DNA of 32,983 nucleotides from DAOUAM01 sp034433305 (GCA_034433305.1 DAOUAM010000116.1:1-32983); one strand, 5' to 3'. Positions 8,184-16,925 are shown, numbered from the stretch's first letter. Program-made: numbers and translations. Notes: generated by a model from the letters alone, not told the origin.

Positions 8184-10718
8184 TCACCTGAGCTTGAATT
8201 GCCTGAGCCTCAGCGAGTTGGTTACCACCGTGACCGAGCTCAGGGCCATGGCGGCGGCCGCCAGGATGGGGTTCAGGAAGCCTACCTCGCCAAAGACCGG
8301 CCTCAGGAAGTCGGGCATGCGCCCTCCGTGGAAGAAAGGATAGAGCACGCCGGCCGCCACTGGTATAAGCGCCACGTTGTAGGCGAAGGCCCAGAACAGG
8401 TTCTGCCGGATGGTGCGCATGGTTGCCCTGCTCAGGGCGATGGCCCTGGCCACGCCCCTCAGGTCCCCGCGCACCAGGACGATGTCCCCGGCCTCCATGG
8501 CGATGTCGGTGCCCGTGCCGATGGCGATGCCCACGTCGGCCTGGGCCAGCGCCGGCGCGTCGTTGATGCCGTCGCCCACCATGGCCACGACCTTCCCCTC
8601 CTGCTGGAGCGCGCGGACGCGCTCCACCTTCTCGGCGGGCAGCACCTCGGCTATGACGCGGTCTATGCCAGCTTCCCGGGCGATGGCCTCGGCGGTGCGG
8701 CGGTTGTCGCCCGTGAGCATGGCTACCTCGATGCCCTGCCTGCGCAGGGCGCTGACCGCATCCCTGGCTTCGGGCTTGAGGGTGTCTGCCACGGCGATCA
8801 GGCCGGCGGGCCTGCCGTTGATGGCTACATAGAGCGGTGTCTTGCCCTCCAGGGACAGCGCGGCGGCCCTGGCCTCCAGGCCATCCAGGGAGAGGCCCAG
8901 CCGCTGCATCAGTGCCAGGTTGCCCAGCAGGACGCCGGTGCCGTTGACCCGCGCCCGGACACCGTGCCCGGGGATGGCCTCGAACTCAGAGGCATCGTCC
9001 AGGGCCAGGCCCCTTTCCCTGGCGGCTGCCACCAGCGCCGCGCCCAGCGGGTGCTCTGAGCCTCGCTCGGCGGAGGCCGCCAGCCTGAGCAGCGCCTCCT
9101 GGCCCGTGCCGTCGGCCACGATGTCCGTCACGGTGGGCCTGCCCCTGGTCAGGGTGCCCGTCTTGTCCAGCACCACCACCTGGACCTTGTGGAGGCGCTC
9201 CAGGGCCTCGGCGCTCCTGATCAGGACGCCGGCCTCGGCGCCTTTGCCAGTGCCCACCATGATGGCCGTGGGCGTGGCCAGGCCCATGGCGCAGGGGCAC
9301 GCGATGATCAGCACGGCCACGGCCACCATGATGGCCGTCACATAGGACGGCTCAGGCCCCAGGAAGAGCCAGATGACAAAGGCTGCTCCGGCCAGGGCGA
9401 TGACCGCTGGCACAAAGTAGCTGGATATCAGGTCTGCCAGCCGCTGGATGGGCGCCTTCGAACCCTGGGCCTCCTCCACCAGCCGGACTATCTGGGCAAG
9501 CATGGTGTCCTGCCCGACCCGGGTGACCCGGAAGGTGAAGCTGCCAGTGGCGTTCATGGTCCCGGCGAACACGGCCTTTCCTGGCGACTTCTCCACCGGC
9601 ACGCTCTCACCGGTCAGCATGGACTCGTCCACCGCCGAGGCGCCGGAAACTACCTCGCCGTCCATGGGCACCCGCTCGCCTGGCCTCACCAGCACCAGCT
9701 CGCCCACGGCCAGGGAGTCTATGGGAACGTCCTGCTCCTGGCCGTCGCGCACTACTCGCGCCGTCCTGGGCTGGAGGCCCATGAGCGCCTTGATGGCGCC
9801 CGAGGCCCGGCTCTTGGCCCTGGCCTCCAGGTAGCGCCCCAGCAGCACCAGGCCGATGATGGCCGTCGAGGTGTCAAAGTAGGTGCCACTGGCATGCTCG
9901 AAAAAGCTATGTGCGTGGAAGGCGTGCGCCCGCTCGAAGAAAGTCGAGTGGTAGAAAAGGGTGGCGGCCACGCTGTAGAGGTAGGCGGCGGAGGTGCCCA
10001 CAGCGATAAGGGTGTTCATATTGCTGGTGCGGTGCCTCAGGGCGCTCCAGGCGCTGGTGTAGAACTGCCAGCCAGCCCAGGACTGCACCGGCGTCGCCAG
10101 CGCCATCAGGAGGAAGTTCTGCCAGTAGGGCGACCACGGCCACAGCCAGGGGACAAACATAAAGGCCATGATGACCGCGGCAACGGCCAGGCTGAAGGCT
10201 GCCTTCAGCTTCAGCCGCCGCAGTTCCCTGGGGCCGGTCCCGGCGCTGTCCTCTTCGCCAGCTACGCCCGTGACCGAGTACCCGGCGTCCTCGATGGCCC
10301 TGCGCAGGTCCGCGATGCTGCTGATGCCCGGCACGTATTTGACGGTGGCGCGCTCGGTGGCCAGGTTCACGTTGGCGGAGAGTACGCCAGTCACCCCCCG
10401 AAGGGCGCTCTCGATGTGGCCCACGCAGGCGGCGCACGTCATGCCGCCCACGTTCAGGGTTACCTGCTCCGTCTTCACGCCGTAGCCAGCGTCCTCCACG
10501 GCATGGATGAGGCCCTTGATATCGGCGTCAGGCCGCACCCTGACCGTCGCCTTTTCAGTGGCGAGGTTTACCGTGACATCGTCCACACCCGGCACTTCCT
10601 TGAGGGCGTGGCCCACGTGGGCAACGCAGGATGCGCAGGTCATGCCTGTCACGGGCAGCGTGACCAGCCCGCCTGGCCCCCTGTCGGTGCCAGTCCTCTG
10701 TGGGGTTTCCGTCGTCAT
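8184..10718 (-). CDS. copA: Copper-translocating P1B-type ATPase
   Basis: This Cu(I) efflux pump has 844 aa. Two N-terminal HMA domains carry GMTCASC (Cys28, Cys31) and GMTCAAC (Cys95, Cys98). The actuator TGES is at 369-372, the membrane metal site CPC at 474-476, the phosphorylation motif DKTGT at Asp518, the P1B HP pair at His556-Pro557, and GDGINDAP from 715. The C-terminal helices contain FAYN and a SSVTVVTNSLRL stretch, which together with CPC indicates Cu(I) specificity. A His-rich extracellular loop (RAHAFHAHSFFEHASG, near 263-278) is long for the family and may help bind released metal. It starts five bases after the csoR stop, with GAGGTAGG as ribosome site overlapping the csoR end, so the two are co-transcribed. 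Confidence 0.97.
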   Translation of the reverse strand: MTTETPQRTGTDRGPGGLVTLPVTGMTCASCVAHVGHALKEVPGVDDVTVNLATEKATVRVRPDADIKGLIHAVEDAGYGVKTEQVTLNVGGMTCAACVGHIESALRGVTGVLSANVNLATERATVKYVPGISSIADLRRAIEDAGYSVTGVAGEEDSAGTGPRELRRLKLKAAFSLAVAAVIMAFMFVPWLWPWSPYWQNFLLMALATPVQSWAGWQFYTSAWSALRHRTSNMNTLIAVGTSAAYLYSVAATLFYHSTFFERAHAFHAHSFFEHASGTYFDTSTAIIGLVLLGRYLEARAKSRASGAIKALMGLQPRTARVVRDGQEQDVPIDSLAVGELVLVRPGERVPMDGEVVSGASAVDESMLTGESVPVEKSPGKAVFAGTMNATGSFTFRVTRVGQDTMLAQIVRLVEEAQGSKAPIQRLADLISSYFVPAVIALAGAAFVIWLFLGPEPSYVTAIMVAVAVLIIACPCAMGLATPTAIMVGTGKGAEAGVLIRSAEALERLHKVQVVVLDKTGTLTRGRPTVTDIVADGTGQEALLRLAASAERGSEHPLGAALVAAARERGLALDDASEFEAIPGHGVRARVNGTGVLLGNLALMQRLGLSLDGLEARAAALSLEGKTPLYVAINGRPAGLIAVADTLKPEARDAVSALRRQGIEVAMLTGDNRRTAEAIAREAGIDRVIAEVLPAEKVERVRALQQEGKVVAMVGDGINDAPALAQADVGIAIGTGTDIAMEAGDIVLVRGDLRGVARAIALSRATMRTIRQNLFWAFAYNVALIPVAAGVLYPFFHGGRMPDFLRPVFGEVGFLNPILAAAAMALSSVTVVTNSLRLRQFKLR

Positions 10719-10723
10719 ACGTC

Positions 10724-11017
10724 CTACCTCTTGTCCGCTAGCGTGTAAAGTTCCAGGAGCTCGCCCAGCACCAGTTCTTCACGGCCCTCGCGGATGCCCT
10801 GGAGGACGCAGGAGTGCAGGTGCCCCTCCAGTAGCCTGGACTCCAGCTTCTGGATGGCCCGTCGGACCGCGAAGGTCTGCTTCAGTATATCCACGCAGTA
10901 CTGGTCGGACTCGATCATGCGCCGGATGCCGGCCAGGTGTCCCTCGATGTAGCTCAGCCGCTTGAGGGCGTCCTGCTTGGCCTCGGGCAGTTGGGAATGC
11001 TCTACGTGTGTTGCCAT
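10724..11017 (-). CDS. csoR: CsoR-family copper-sensing transcriptional repressor
   Basis: This is a small all-helical DUF156 repressor (97 aa). The Cu(I) ligands are arranged as in characterised CsoR proteins: Cys41, His66 and Cys70, giving the same 25- and 4-residue spacing as Cys36/His61/Cys65 of the Mycobacterium protein. The N-terminal helix includes ALKRLSYIEGHLAGIRRMIE. I chose ATG 11017 with a GAGGTGGGAG ribosome region; the earlier ATG at 11041 lies inside the operator-like repeat just after the predicted transcription start. It is the first gene of the csoR-copA operon, and loss of DNA binding upon copper loading would derepress copA. Confidence 0.95.
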   Translation of the reverse strand: MATHVEHSQLPEAKQDALKRLSYIEGHLAGIRRMIESDQYCVDILKQTFAVRRAIQKLESRLLEGHLHSCVLQGIREGREELVLGELLELYTLADKR

Positions 11018-11037
11018 CTCCCACCTCGGCTGCCTAT

Positions 11038-11057
11038 CCATACCCCCTGGGTAGGGG
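11038..11057 (-). promoter_or_regulatory. CsoR-type operator
   Basis: The minus strand reads CCCCTACCCAGGGGGTATGG, a G-tract pseudopalindrome (TACCC-A-GGGGGTA core) of the kind bound by CsoR proteins. It lies a few bases downstream of the predicted transcription start and upstream of the csoR ATG, where a bound repressor would block transcription. Identification rests on resemblance plus position. Confidence 0.7.
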
Positions 11058-11067
11058 TCTGGCCTGT

Positions 11068-11096
11068 ATTGTAGCGCTGAGCTACCCTTTCGTCAA
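11068..11096 (-). promoter_or_regulatory. Promoter of the csoR-copA operon
   Basis: TTGACG (11091-11096) and TACAAT (11068-11073) on the minus strand are separated by exactly 17 bp, each matching five of six consensus positions. Initiation is expected near 11061, immediately before the operator at 11038-11057, with a leader of about 45 nt. Confidence 0.75.
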
Positions 11097-11176
11097 GCTA
11101 TTGAGGCTGGTGCCCTGCGCTCTGTCGCGGGAGGGCCTCTGGTCTGGTAGGCTAGAGCATGGGGTGATGGAGGCCC

Positions 11177-11950
11177 ATGTGCCCGTCGTCTGATAGAGAC
11201 CTGGACCGGCTGCGGGAGGAGCACACGCCGGAGGCAGTGCGGGGCCGCCTGGAGGCGGGGCCGCGCTACTCCTACCTGCGCGACTTTGTGTACGGCGCCA
11301 TAGACGGCACCGTGACGACCTTCGCCGTGGTGGCGGGCGTGCAGGGTGCGCAACTCGCACCAGCCATCGTCATCATCATGGGCGTGGCCAATATCGTGGG
11401 CGACGGCTTCAGCATGGCGGCCAGCAACTTCCTTGGCTCCCGCGCCGAGCTACAGGGCCGGGAGCGCACTCGCCGGCAAGAGGAGCTTCACGTCCAGCTC
11501 TTGCCCGAGGGCGAGCGGGAGGAGGTCCGTCAGATATTCGCCAGCAAGGGCTTTTCCGGGCCAGACCTGGAGCGGGTGGTAGAGGTGATAACCTCCAACG
11601 CGGGCCGGTGGGTGGACACCATGCTGCGGGAGGAGCATGGCCTTGCCGCGCGTGGCCCGTCGCCACTGCGGGCCGGTCTGGCGACCTTCGCCGCCTTCGT
11701 GCTGGCGGGCCTTTTGCCCCTGCTGGCCTACTTCTACAACGCCCTGTCCCCGGCGGACGTGGCGGACCCCTTCCTGTGGAGCGCCGTGGTGACCGGCGCC
11801 GGCTTCTTCGCCATCGGCGCCCTCAAGTCCAGGTTCGTAGGGCAGCGCTGGTACCTGTCGGGCCTGGAGACGCTGGCCGTGGGCGGCATTGTGGCCGGCC
11901 TGGCCTACCTGGTGGGCTGGGTGCTCAAGGGGCTGGCTGGGGCCGCATAA
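11177..11950 (+). CDS. VIT1/CCC1-family Fe(II)/Mn(II) transporter
   Basis: This integral membrane protein (257 aa) has the VIT1/CCC1 plan: an N-terminal pair of helices starting at DFVYGAIDGTVTTFAVVAGV and VIIMGVANIVGDGFSMAASNFLG, a charged cytoplasmic insert (about residues 90-155, rich in Glu, with EREEVRQIFASKGFS and WVDTMLREEHGL) that in VIT proteins binds metal, then three helices to the C-terminus. The family moves iron or manganese out of the cytoplasm by proton exchange. ATG 11177 has GGAGG only three bases before it, which is tight. It is divergent from csoR; no clear promoter of its own is seen, and co-regulation by the CsoR site is possible but unproven. Confidence 0.88.
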   Translation: MCPSSDRDLDRLREEHTPEAVRGRLEAGPRYSYLRDFVYGAIDGTVTTFAVVAGVQGAQLAPAIVIIMGVANIVGDGFSMAASNFLGSRAELQGRERTRRQEELHVQLLPEGEREEVRQIFASKGFSGPDLERVVEVITSNAGRWVDTMLREEHGLAARGPSPLRAGLATFAAFVLAGLLPLLAYFYNALSPADVADPFLWSAVVTGAGFFAIGALKSRFVGQRWYLSGLETLAVGGIVAGLAYLVGWVLKGLAGAA

Positions 11951-11959
11951 AGTGCCACA

Positions 11960-12409
11960 TCAGGCCTGTCCCACCGGCGTGTTCCTCGAAGGCAACGTGG
12001 CGACGGCGTAGCCCAGCGTCGTCTTCTCGCCCTTGCTGTTCTCCAGCCACAGGTCGCACTCCACGAAGTTCTCGCCGTCCCTGTAGTACTTCTTCCTGAC
12101 GATGCCCCTGGCGTGGATGGGGCTGCCGGGGATGTCCATGCCACGGTACTGGGCGCTGAGCTTCTTCAGTGTGCCCCACTCGCCGAGCCAGTCGGTCATA
12201 AGCTGGCCCATGAAGGCGCCCTTCAGCGCGCCGTGGACGATGACGTTGGGCAGGCCGTTGGCCCGGGCAAACTCCAGGTCGTAGTGGATCTGGTAGTAGT
12301 CCCCCGATGCGCCAGCGTACCTGACAAGCTGCTGGGTGGTGGGCGTTTTGACCAGTGTGGGCAGCTCCATGCCCTCTGTTACATCCTCGAAGTACACCTG
12401 CTTGCCCAT
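11960..12409 (-). CDS. MaoC-like hot-dog hydratase/dehydratase
   Basis: This is a 149-aa single hot-dog fold protein. The hydratase motif is seen as GDYYQIHYDLEFARANGLPNVIVHG, where Asp and His of D-Y-Y-x-I-H are the expected catalytic pair. The C-terminal half (GSPIHARGIVRKKYYRDGENFVECDLWLEN) matches the MaoC family. It follows a second hot-dog gene after 52 nt on the same strand. Paired short MaoC proteins usually form a heterodimer acting on enoyl-CoA or 3-hydroxyacyl-CoA thioesters; the acyl chain here is unknown. A TATTAT element (12439-12444) in the gap could be a weak internal -10. Confidence 0.85.
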   Translation of the reverse strand: MGKQVYFEDVTEGMELPTLVKTPTTQQLVRYAGASGDYYQIHYDLEFARANGLPNVIVHGALKGAFMGQLMTDWLGEWGTLKKLSAQYRGMDIPGSPIHARGIVRKKYYRDGENFVECDLWLENSKGEKTTLGYAVATLPSRNTPVGQA

Positions 12410-12461
12410 GTGCTGCGACTCCGTCAGTAGGTACCCTCATAATAGCTGAAGGGAAGACTTC

Positions 12462-12968
12462 CTAGGACGGGGCCTGCTGCGTGGCCGTCGGCTGCCGGGT
12501 GGCGCTGCCAGGGGGCTGGTAGCTGATGCCCGTGCTGCGCTGTATGGCCACCAGCTTGCCGAACTGGTTCACGTACCGCGTCTCCCGGATGATGAACAGC
12601 ATGTTCCCCAGGCGGCCCTTGCGCTCATACAAGTCCGATATGCAGGTGGTCACGGTAATCCTGTCGCCTGGACGCACAGGCTCGAAGTACTCCCACTCGC
12701 TGCCGCCGTCCAGGGCCGCCGGGTAGGGGCTTTTGACCTCGGCCCTGGGCCTGCCGGCCTTCATGGAGCGCAGGAAGGTGGGTGGAGCGATGAGGCCGCC
12801 GTAGCGCGTCTTGCGGGCTGCCTCCTCGTCGTGGAAGATAGGGTTCGTATCGCCGATGGCCTCGGCAAACTTGATGATGGCGCCCTTTTCGACTTCGTTC
12901 ACATACGGCTCTGATTCCACGCCGATGGCGGCGCGCATCTCGGGGGTGATGACCGTTTCCTCAGCCAT
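12462..12968 (-). CDS. FAS1-type dehydratase-like MaoC N-terminal domain protein
   Basis: This 168-aa protein matches the MaoC N-terminal (FAS1-type dehydratase-like) family: KFAEAIGDTNPIFHDEEAARKTRYGGLIAPPTFL near the N-terminus, then WEYFEPVRPGDRITVTTCISDLYERKGRLGNMLFIIRETRYVNQFGKLVA. The N-terminal GDTNPIFHD replaces the usual catalytic motif arrangement, and such proteins typically act as the partner subunit of a catalytic MaoC. The last 20 residues are an Ala/Gln/Thr-rich tail. The downstream neighbour is the catalytic-type MaoC, so a two-subunit acyl-CoA hydratase is the likely product. The pathway is unknown. Confidence 0.82.
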   Translation of the reverse strand: MAEETVITPEMRAAIGVESEPYVNEVEKGAIIKFAEAIGDTNPIFHDEEAARKTRYGGLIAPPTFLRSMKAGRPRAEVKSPYPAALDGGSEWEYFEPVRPGDRITVTTCISDLYERKGRLGNMLFIIRETRYVNQFGKLVAIQRSTGISYQPPGSATRQPTATQQAPS

Positions 12969-13269
12969 GCCGGTACTCCTGGGTGTGCTCAGGTGCGGCT
13001 ACGGCGTCAGTGTACGGCTGGAGGTAGGGGGTGTCAAGAATCCCTGGCCGGGCCTGGAATACCCTGGTGGGAAAGGGTGCGCGGCCCAAGCGGGTGGATG
13101 CACTTTCAGGTGCCAGCGTCTGCCCCCTCTCCTTCGACAAGCTCAGGACGGGTCTGACTCTCCCCCAGAGGGGGGCGAGGACACTCCCTGCCCCCTGTGG
13201 GGGAAGGTCAGGAAGGGGGCAGGATACCCCGCCGAAATACAAAGGTCCATATCAGCCACGGCTGCCTGC
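12969..13269. repeat. Gene-free spacer with a dispersed-repeat core and G/C-tract inverted repeats
   Basis: This 301-bp gap between pcrA and the hot-dog genes holds CCTTCGACAAGCTCAGGA (13131-13148), resembling a short interspersed repeat that I recall from many bacterial genomes. Just beyond are a CTCCCCC-AG-AGGGGGG hairpin near 13159-13175 and CCTGCCCCC (13187-13195) with GGGGGCAGG (13215-13223). A diverged copy of the core is at 29945-29962. No coding signal and no T-tailed terminator is seen. Confidence 0.5.
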
Positions 13270-15531
13270 TTAGAGCTTTTCCAGCTTGGCGAAGCTGTAC
13301 AGCAGGCGCTTGATGCCGTGGTTCTCCTTGAAGGCCACGACCACCTCGAAGTCGCCGCCGGAGGGGGTGCAGCTCATGACTATGCCCTCGCCGAAGACAG
13401 GGTGGCGCACCTTGTCGCCGGCCGTGACCTCCAGCTTGACATCGGAGGGCTGCCGCCTGGGGGCGGGGGCGCTGGCATACCTGACCGGGCTGGGGGATGC
13501 CGGACGCTGGGCAGGGGCGGGCGCCTGCTGCCTCGCGCCCGGCCCACGCTCGGCCGAAGGCCTGGACCTGGCGTTGAGGGCGTCGGGCGAGGTGATAAGC
13601 TCCAGGGGTATGTCGGCCAGGAACCGCGATGGCTCGCACGGCTCGGAGCCGCCCCGGAAGCCACGGCGGAAAGCCCGGACCAGGTACAGCCGCTCCCTTG
13701 CCCGCGTCACGCCCACGTAGCAGAGGCGTCGCTCCTCCTCCACACCCCCAGAGTCCTCCATGGAGCGTATGTGGGGCAGCAGGCCCTCCTCCATGCCCAC
13801 GATGAAGACCACCGGGAATTCCAGGCCCTTGGCCTGGTGCAGGGTGATCAGGGTAAGGGCGTCCACCTTCTGCTCGTAGCTGTCCACGTCGCTGACCAGG
13901 CTCACGCTCTCCAGGAAGGCCGCCAGTCCCGCCCGGGCGCCCAGGCTGACGTAGTCCCGCGCGGCGCTGCGGAACTCCAGGATGTTGTCCCAGCGCTCTT
14001 CGCCCTGCTCCATCTCCTCAAGGACGTGGCGCTTGTAGCCCGTCCGCTCGGCCACCGAGTCAATAAGCTCCAGCAGGTCCACGCTCTGGCTTTCTTCCGT
14101 AAGCCCCTTGATGAGGTTGTGGAAGTGGACCAGCGCCTGGGTGGCCCGAGGCGCCAGCGCCCCGGCCTGCTGCCGGCCATCGGCCTTGCCCTGGGCCAGG
14201 GCCTCAATGGCGGCGTACATGGACATGCCTGATGACCTGGCCATGCGGGTAAGCTCGTCCAGGGTGCGCTGGCCTATGCCCCTGGGCGGTATATTGATGA
14301 CGCGGCTGAGGCTGACGTCGTCGTGGGGGTTGGATACCAGCCGCAGGTAGGCGACCAGGTCCTTAACCTCCTGGCGCTGGTAGAACTTGATGCCGCCAAC
14401 GACCTGGTAGGCAACGCCGTAGCGCAGGCACGCCTCCTCCAGCGCCCGGGACTGGGCGTTGACGCGGTACATCACCGCGATGTCGCCCAGGGCATAGCCC
14501 TCGTTGCGCACCAGCCGCAGCACCTCCTTGACCACGAACTGGGCCTCTTCCTCCTCGTTGTAGCCCTCGGCGACGACGATGGGCACGCCCTGGCCGTTCT
14601 CCGTCCACAGACGTTTCTCCACCCGCTGCCGGTTGGGCGCGATAAGGTCCTGCGCGGCGGCCAGGATGGTCCTGGTGGAGCGGTAGTTCTGGTCCAGGGT
14701 AATGACCCTGGCATCGGGGTAGTCGCCCTGAAAGCTCAGGATATTCCTGATGTCCGCGTGGCGCCAGGAGTAGATGGACTGGTCAGGGTCTCCCACGACG
14801 CACAGGTTGCGGTACTTCTGGGCCAACTGCCGGGCGATGGCGTACTGGGCGACGTTGGTATCCTGGAACTCGTCGATCATGAAGTGGACGTAGCGTTCCT
14901 GGTACTTGCTGGCCACCTCCGGGAAGCCCTCGAAGAGCAGGTAGGTCTTGAGCAGCAGGTCGTCGAAGTCCACCGCCGACGCCTGGGCCAGGAGGTGGTC
15001 ATACTGCTGGTATACCCGGTAAACGATCTCGTCGAAGTAGTTCTCGCGCTTCAGTCCCAGGCCCTCGACTGTCAAAAGCTGGCTCTTGGCGCCCGAGATG
15101 GCCGACTGAATGGCCCTGGGGGCGAAGCGCTTGGGGTCAACGTTCACATCGCTCATGGCGCGCTTGAGCAGCGCTATCTGGTCGGAGTCGTCGTAGATGG
15201 CAAAGTCGGGGCCGAGGCCGAGGCGCTGCCCGTCGCGGCGCAGCACCATGGCGCAGAAGGCATGGAATGTGCCGGCGGTGATGTGTTCGGCCGCCGGGCC
15301 CAGCAGGTGGGCCAGGCGCTGGCGCATCTCGCGGGCCGCCTTGTTGGTGAAGGTCACGGCGGCGATGCGCTGGGGCGCTACTCCGCAGACACGCACCAGG
15401 TAGGCTGCCCTGTGGGTGATGACCCGCGTCTTGCCGCTGCCAGGGCCGGCGATGATGAGCAGAGGCCCCTCTACCGTCTCCACGGCCTCTCTCTGTCTGG
15501 GATTAAGCCCTTCGACTATGTTGCTGGTCAT
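13270..15531 (-). CDS. pcrA: UvrD/PcrA-type superfamily 1 DNA helicase
   Basis: This 3'-5' DNA helicase for repair and replication-fork maintenance has 753 aa. The Q motif is GLNPRQREAV (Gln13), Walker A is AGPGSGKT (28-35), motif Ia is AAVTFTNKAAREM, motif II is DEFQD (220-224), motif III is GDPDQSIYSWRHAD (247-260), and later motifs include LDQNYRST, TLHQAKGLEF and YVGVTRARERL. After a Pro/Ala/Arg-rich linker the C-terminal Tudor-like domain (GDKVRHPVFGEGIV) is present, the part of PcrA/UvrD that contacts RNA polymerase. I prefer ATG 15531 over 15549 because homology starts there and TATAAT at 15549-15554 on this strand would overlap the earlier codon. Confidence 0.96.
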   Translation of the reverse strand: MTSNIVEGLNPRQREAVETVEGPLLIIAGPGSGKTRVITHRAAYLVRVCGVAPQRIAAVTFTNKAAREMRQRLAHLLGPAAEHITAGTFHAFCAMVLRRDGQRLGLGPDFAIYDDSDQIALLKRAMSDVNVDPKRFAPRAIQSAISGAKSQLLTVEGLGLKRENYFDEIVYRVYQQYDHLLAQASAVDFDDLLLKTYLLFEGFPEVASKYQERYVHFMIDEFQDTNVAQYAIARQLAQKYRNLCVVGDPDQSIYSWRHADIRNILSFQGDYPDARVITLDQNYRSTRTILAAAQDLIAPNRQRVEKRLWTENGQGVPIVVAEGYNEEEEAQFVVKEVLRLVRNEGYALGDIAVMYRVNAQSRALEEACLRYGVAYQVVGGIKFYQRQEVKDLVAYLRLVSNPHDDVSLSRVINIPPRGIGQRTLDELTRMARSSGMSMYAAIEALAQGKADGRQQAGALAPRATQALVHFHNLIKGLTEESQSVDLLELIDSVAERTGYKRHVLEEMEQGEERWDNILEFRSAARDYVSLGARAGLAAFLESVSLVSDVDSYEQKVDALTLITLHQAKGLEFPVVFIVGMEEGLLPHIRSMEDSGGVEEERRLCYVGVTRARERLYLVRAFRRGFRGGSEPCEPSRFLADIPLELITSPDALNARSRPSAERGPGARQQAPAPAQRPASPSPVRYASAPAPRRQPSDVKLEVTAGDKVRHPVFGEGIVMSCTPSGGDFEVVVAFKENHGIKRLLYSFAKLEKL

Positions 15532-15607
15532 GCGTTGCCCCTGGGGCAATTATAAACGGTGGGCAAGCCGGGCAGGAAGCTATGGAATGGGCAGTGTGGC
15601 CTGGTCT

Positions 15608-16525
15608 TCAGGTCACGAACAGAGGGCTGGCGCGGGTTATGACCCTGGTCTCCCTGGCGACGGCGGCACGCAGGAACTTGGGCAGGGAGAACATCCCCCT
15701 GTGGGCCAGGCCGTCGTAGAAGCGCAGCTCAGCGGCCACGCGCTGGGCGATGCGCTTGTCAACCTCTTCGGGTGAGAGCGCCGCCGGGTCAGGGCCAAGG
15801 GAGCCTATGACGAAGCCCCAGGTGGAGCCAAAAGACGGCACGAAGGCTTCGCACAGGGCTACTTTGGGGAACACGGTGCCCATGGTCCTGGCCACCGCCG
15901 AGAAGCACTGCTCGTAAAAGGGCGCGCCTGTCGGCCCAGACTGGGCGACCAGCAGGCCCTGGGGACTCAAGCGGTCGCGGGCCAGGGCGTAGAACTCCTG
16001 GGTGAACAGCAGATAGGCAGGGCCTTGCTCCAGCGGGTCTGGCACGTCTATGACTATGGCGTCGAACCTGTCTGAGGTATCCTCCAGGAACTTGAGGGCG
16101 TCGGCGAAGTGCAGCTCCAGGCGCGGGTCGTCGAAGGCGCCCCGGTGGTGTGCGGGCAGGAAACGGCGGCACAGTTCCACCACCTCGCGGTCAATGTCCA
16201 CCATGACGGCCCTCTCCACCGACTTGTGGGCCAGCACCTCGCGGATGGTGGCGCCTTCGCCGCCGCCGGCCACAAAGACCGTGCGGGGCCAGGGATGGGC
16301 AATCAGGACCGGGTGGACCAGCGCCTCGTGGTATATGAACTCGTCCGCCTCGGTGGACTGGGTCTTGTGGTCCAGCACCAGCGTCCTGCCGAAGCAGGCT
16401 GTCTCCTGCACCACTACATCCTGGTACCTGGTCTTGCCGGCGAAGAGGACCTCTTTGACCCGCTCGCCCTGCACCAGGTCAGGTGTGATGGTCTCGTAGT
16501 GCCATATGCCGTCAAGGGAGGTCAT
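15608..16525 (-). CDS. speE: Spermidine synthase (polyamine aminopropyltransferase)
   Basis: This enzyme transfers the aminopropyl group of decarboxylated S-adenosylmethionine to putrescine (305 aa). Family marks are YHEALVHP (near 65-72), the nucleotide-binding GGGEGAT (87-93), VDIDREVVELCRRFLP, and the active-site stretch IDVPDPLEQGPAYLLFTQEFY with Asp160/Asp163. ATG 16525 is chosen over a long upstream extension that would overlap speD in another frame; GAGG lies seven bases before it. It follows speD after 14 nt, so the two steps of spermidine formation are encoded as a unit. No putrescine-producing gene is in the window. Confidence 0.95.
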   Translation of the reverse strand: MTSLDGIWHYETITPDLVQGERVKEVLFAGKTRYQDVVVQETACFGRTLVLDHKTQSTEADEFIYHEALVHPVLIAHPWPRTVFVAGGGEGATIREVLAHKSVERAVMVDIDREVVELCRRFLPAHHRGAFDDPRLELHFADALKFLEDTSDRFDAIVIDVPDPLEQGPAYLLFTQEFYALARDRLSPQGLLVAQSGPTGAPFYEQCFSAVARTMGTVFPKVALCEAFVPSFGSTWGFVIGSLGPDPAALSPEEVDKRIAQRVAAELRFYDGLAHRGMFSLPKFLRAAVARETRVITRASPLFVT

Positions 16526-16539
16526 GGCAAGCCTCGCTC

Positions 16540-16911
16540 CTAGACAGCCGAGCGGGTCAGCTCGGGCAAAACCCCACGCATCACTTCGGTGATGGCGGGT
16601 TCCCTGCACTGTAGCCTGTCTATAATCATGTCCGCGGCCTTCCTGGGCCGGAAGTTCTCGCCACAGGTGAAAATGTCCACGGCGGCGTAGCTGTACTCCG
16701 GCCAGGTGTGGATGCACAGGTGCGACTCGGCAATGGCGACTATGCCGGTCACCCCGATGGGGTGGAACTTGTAGAACGACTCGCCGATGATGGTGGCGCC
16801 AGCCTCGGAGGCCGCGCCCAGCATCGCCTGCTTGATGTAGTTGAGGTTGTCCAGGAGCTCGGGATTACACTCCTTCAATTCCAGGATCAGGTGTGTACCT
16901 AGTGCATTCAA
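16540..16911 (-). CDS. speD: S-adenosylmethionine decarboxylase proenzyme, SpeD class 1B
   Basis: This pyruvoyl enzyme makes the aminopropyl donor for SpeE (123 aa). Autocleavage occurs between Glu62 and Ser63 in AESHLCIHTWPE, turning Ser63 into the pyruvoyl group; His68 and Cys83 (FTCG) are the conserved processing and catalytic residues, at the same positions as in Bacillus SpeD. The start codon is TTG at 16909-16911, supported by AGGAGGG at 16919-16925 with a seven-base gap; no ATG fits. A leader of about 140 nt with alternative stem-loops precedes it. Confidence 0.95.
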   Translation of the reverse strand: MNALGTHLILELKECNPELLDNLNYIKQAMLGAASEAGATIIGESFYKFHPIGVTGIVAIAESHLCIHTWPEYSYAAVDIFTCGENFRPRKAADMIIDRLQCREPAITEVMRGVLPELTRSAV

Positions 16912-16925
16912 TCACCTACCCTCCT

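Noticed and set aside
9189..10748. 519-aa open frame on the plus strand antisense to copA
   Set aside because: It mirrors the copA coding strand, has low-complexity His/Gly/Ala-rich composition and no family motif; high GC keeps antisense frames open.
13131..13223. CRISPR array in the repeat-rich spacer
   Set aside because: The repeats are short, inverted and unequally spaced, with no regular direct repeat/spacer pattern and no cas genes in the window.
12811..14232. 473-aa plus-strand open frame opposite pcrA and the hot-dog genes
   Set aside because: It crosses two real genes and a repeat spacer, with no recognisable domain; the opposite strand carries complete helicase motifs.
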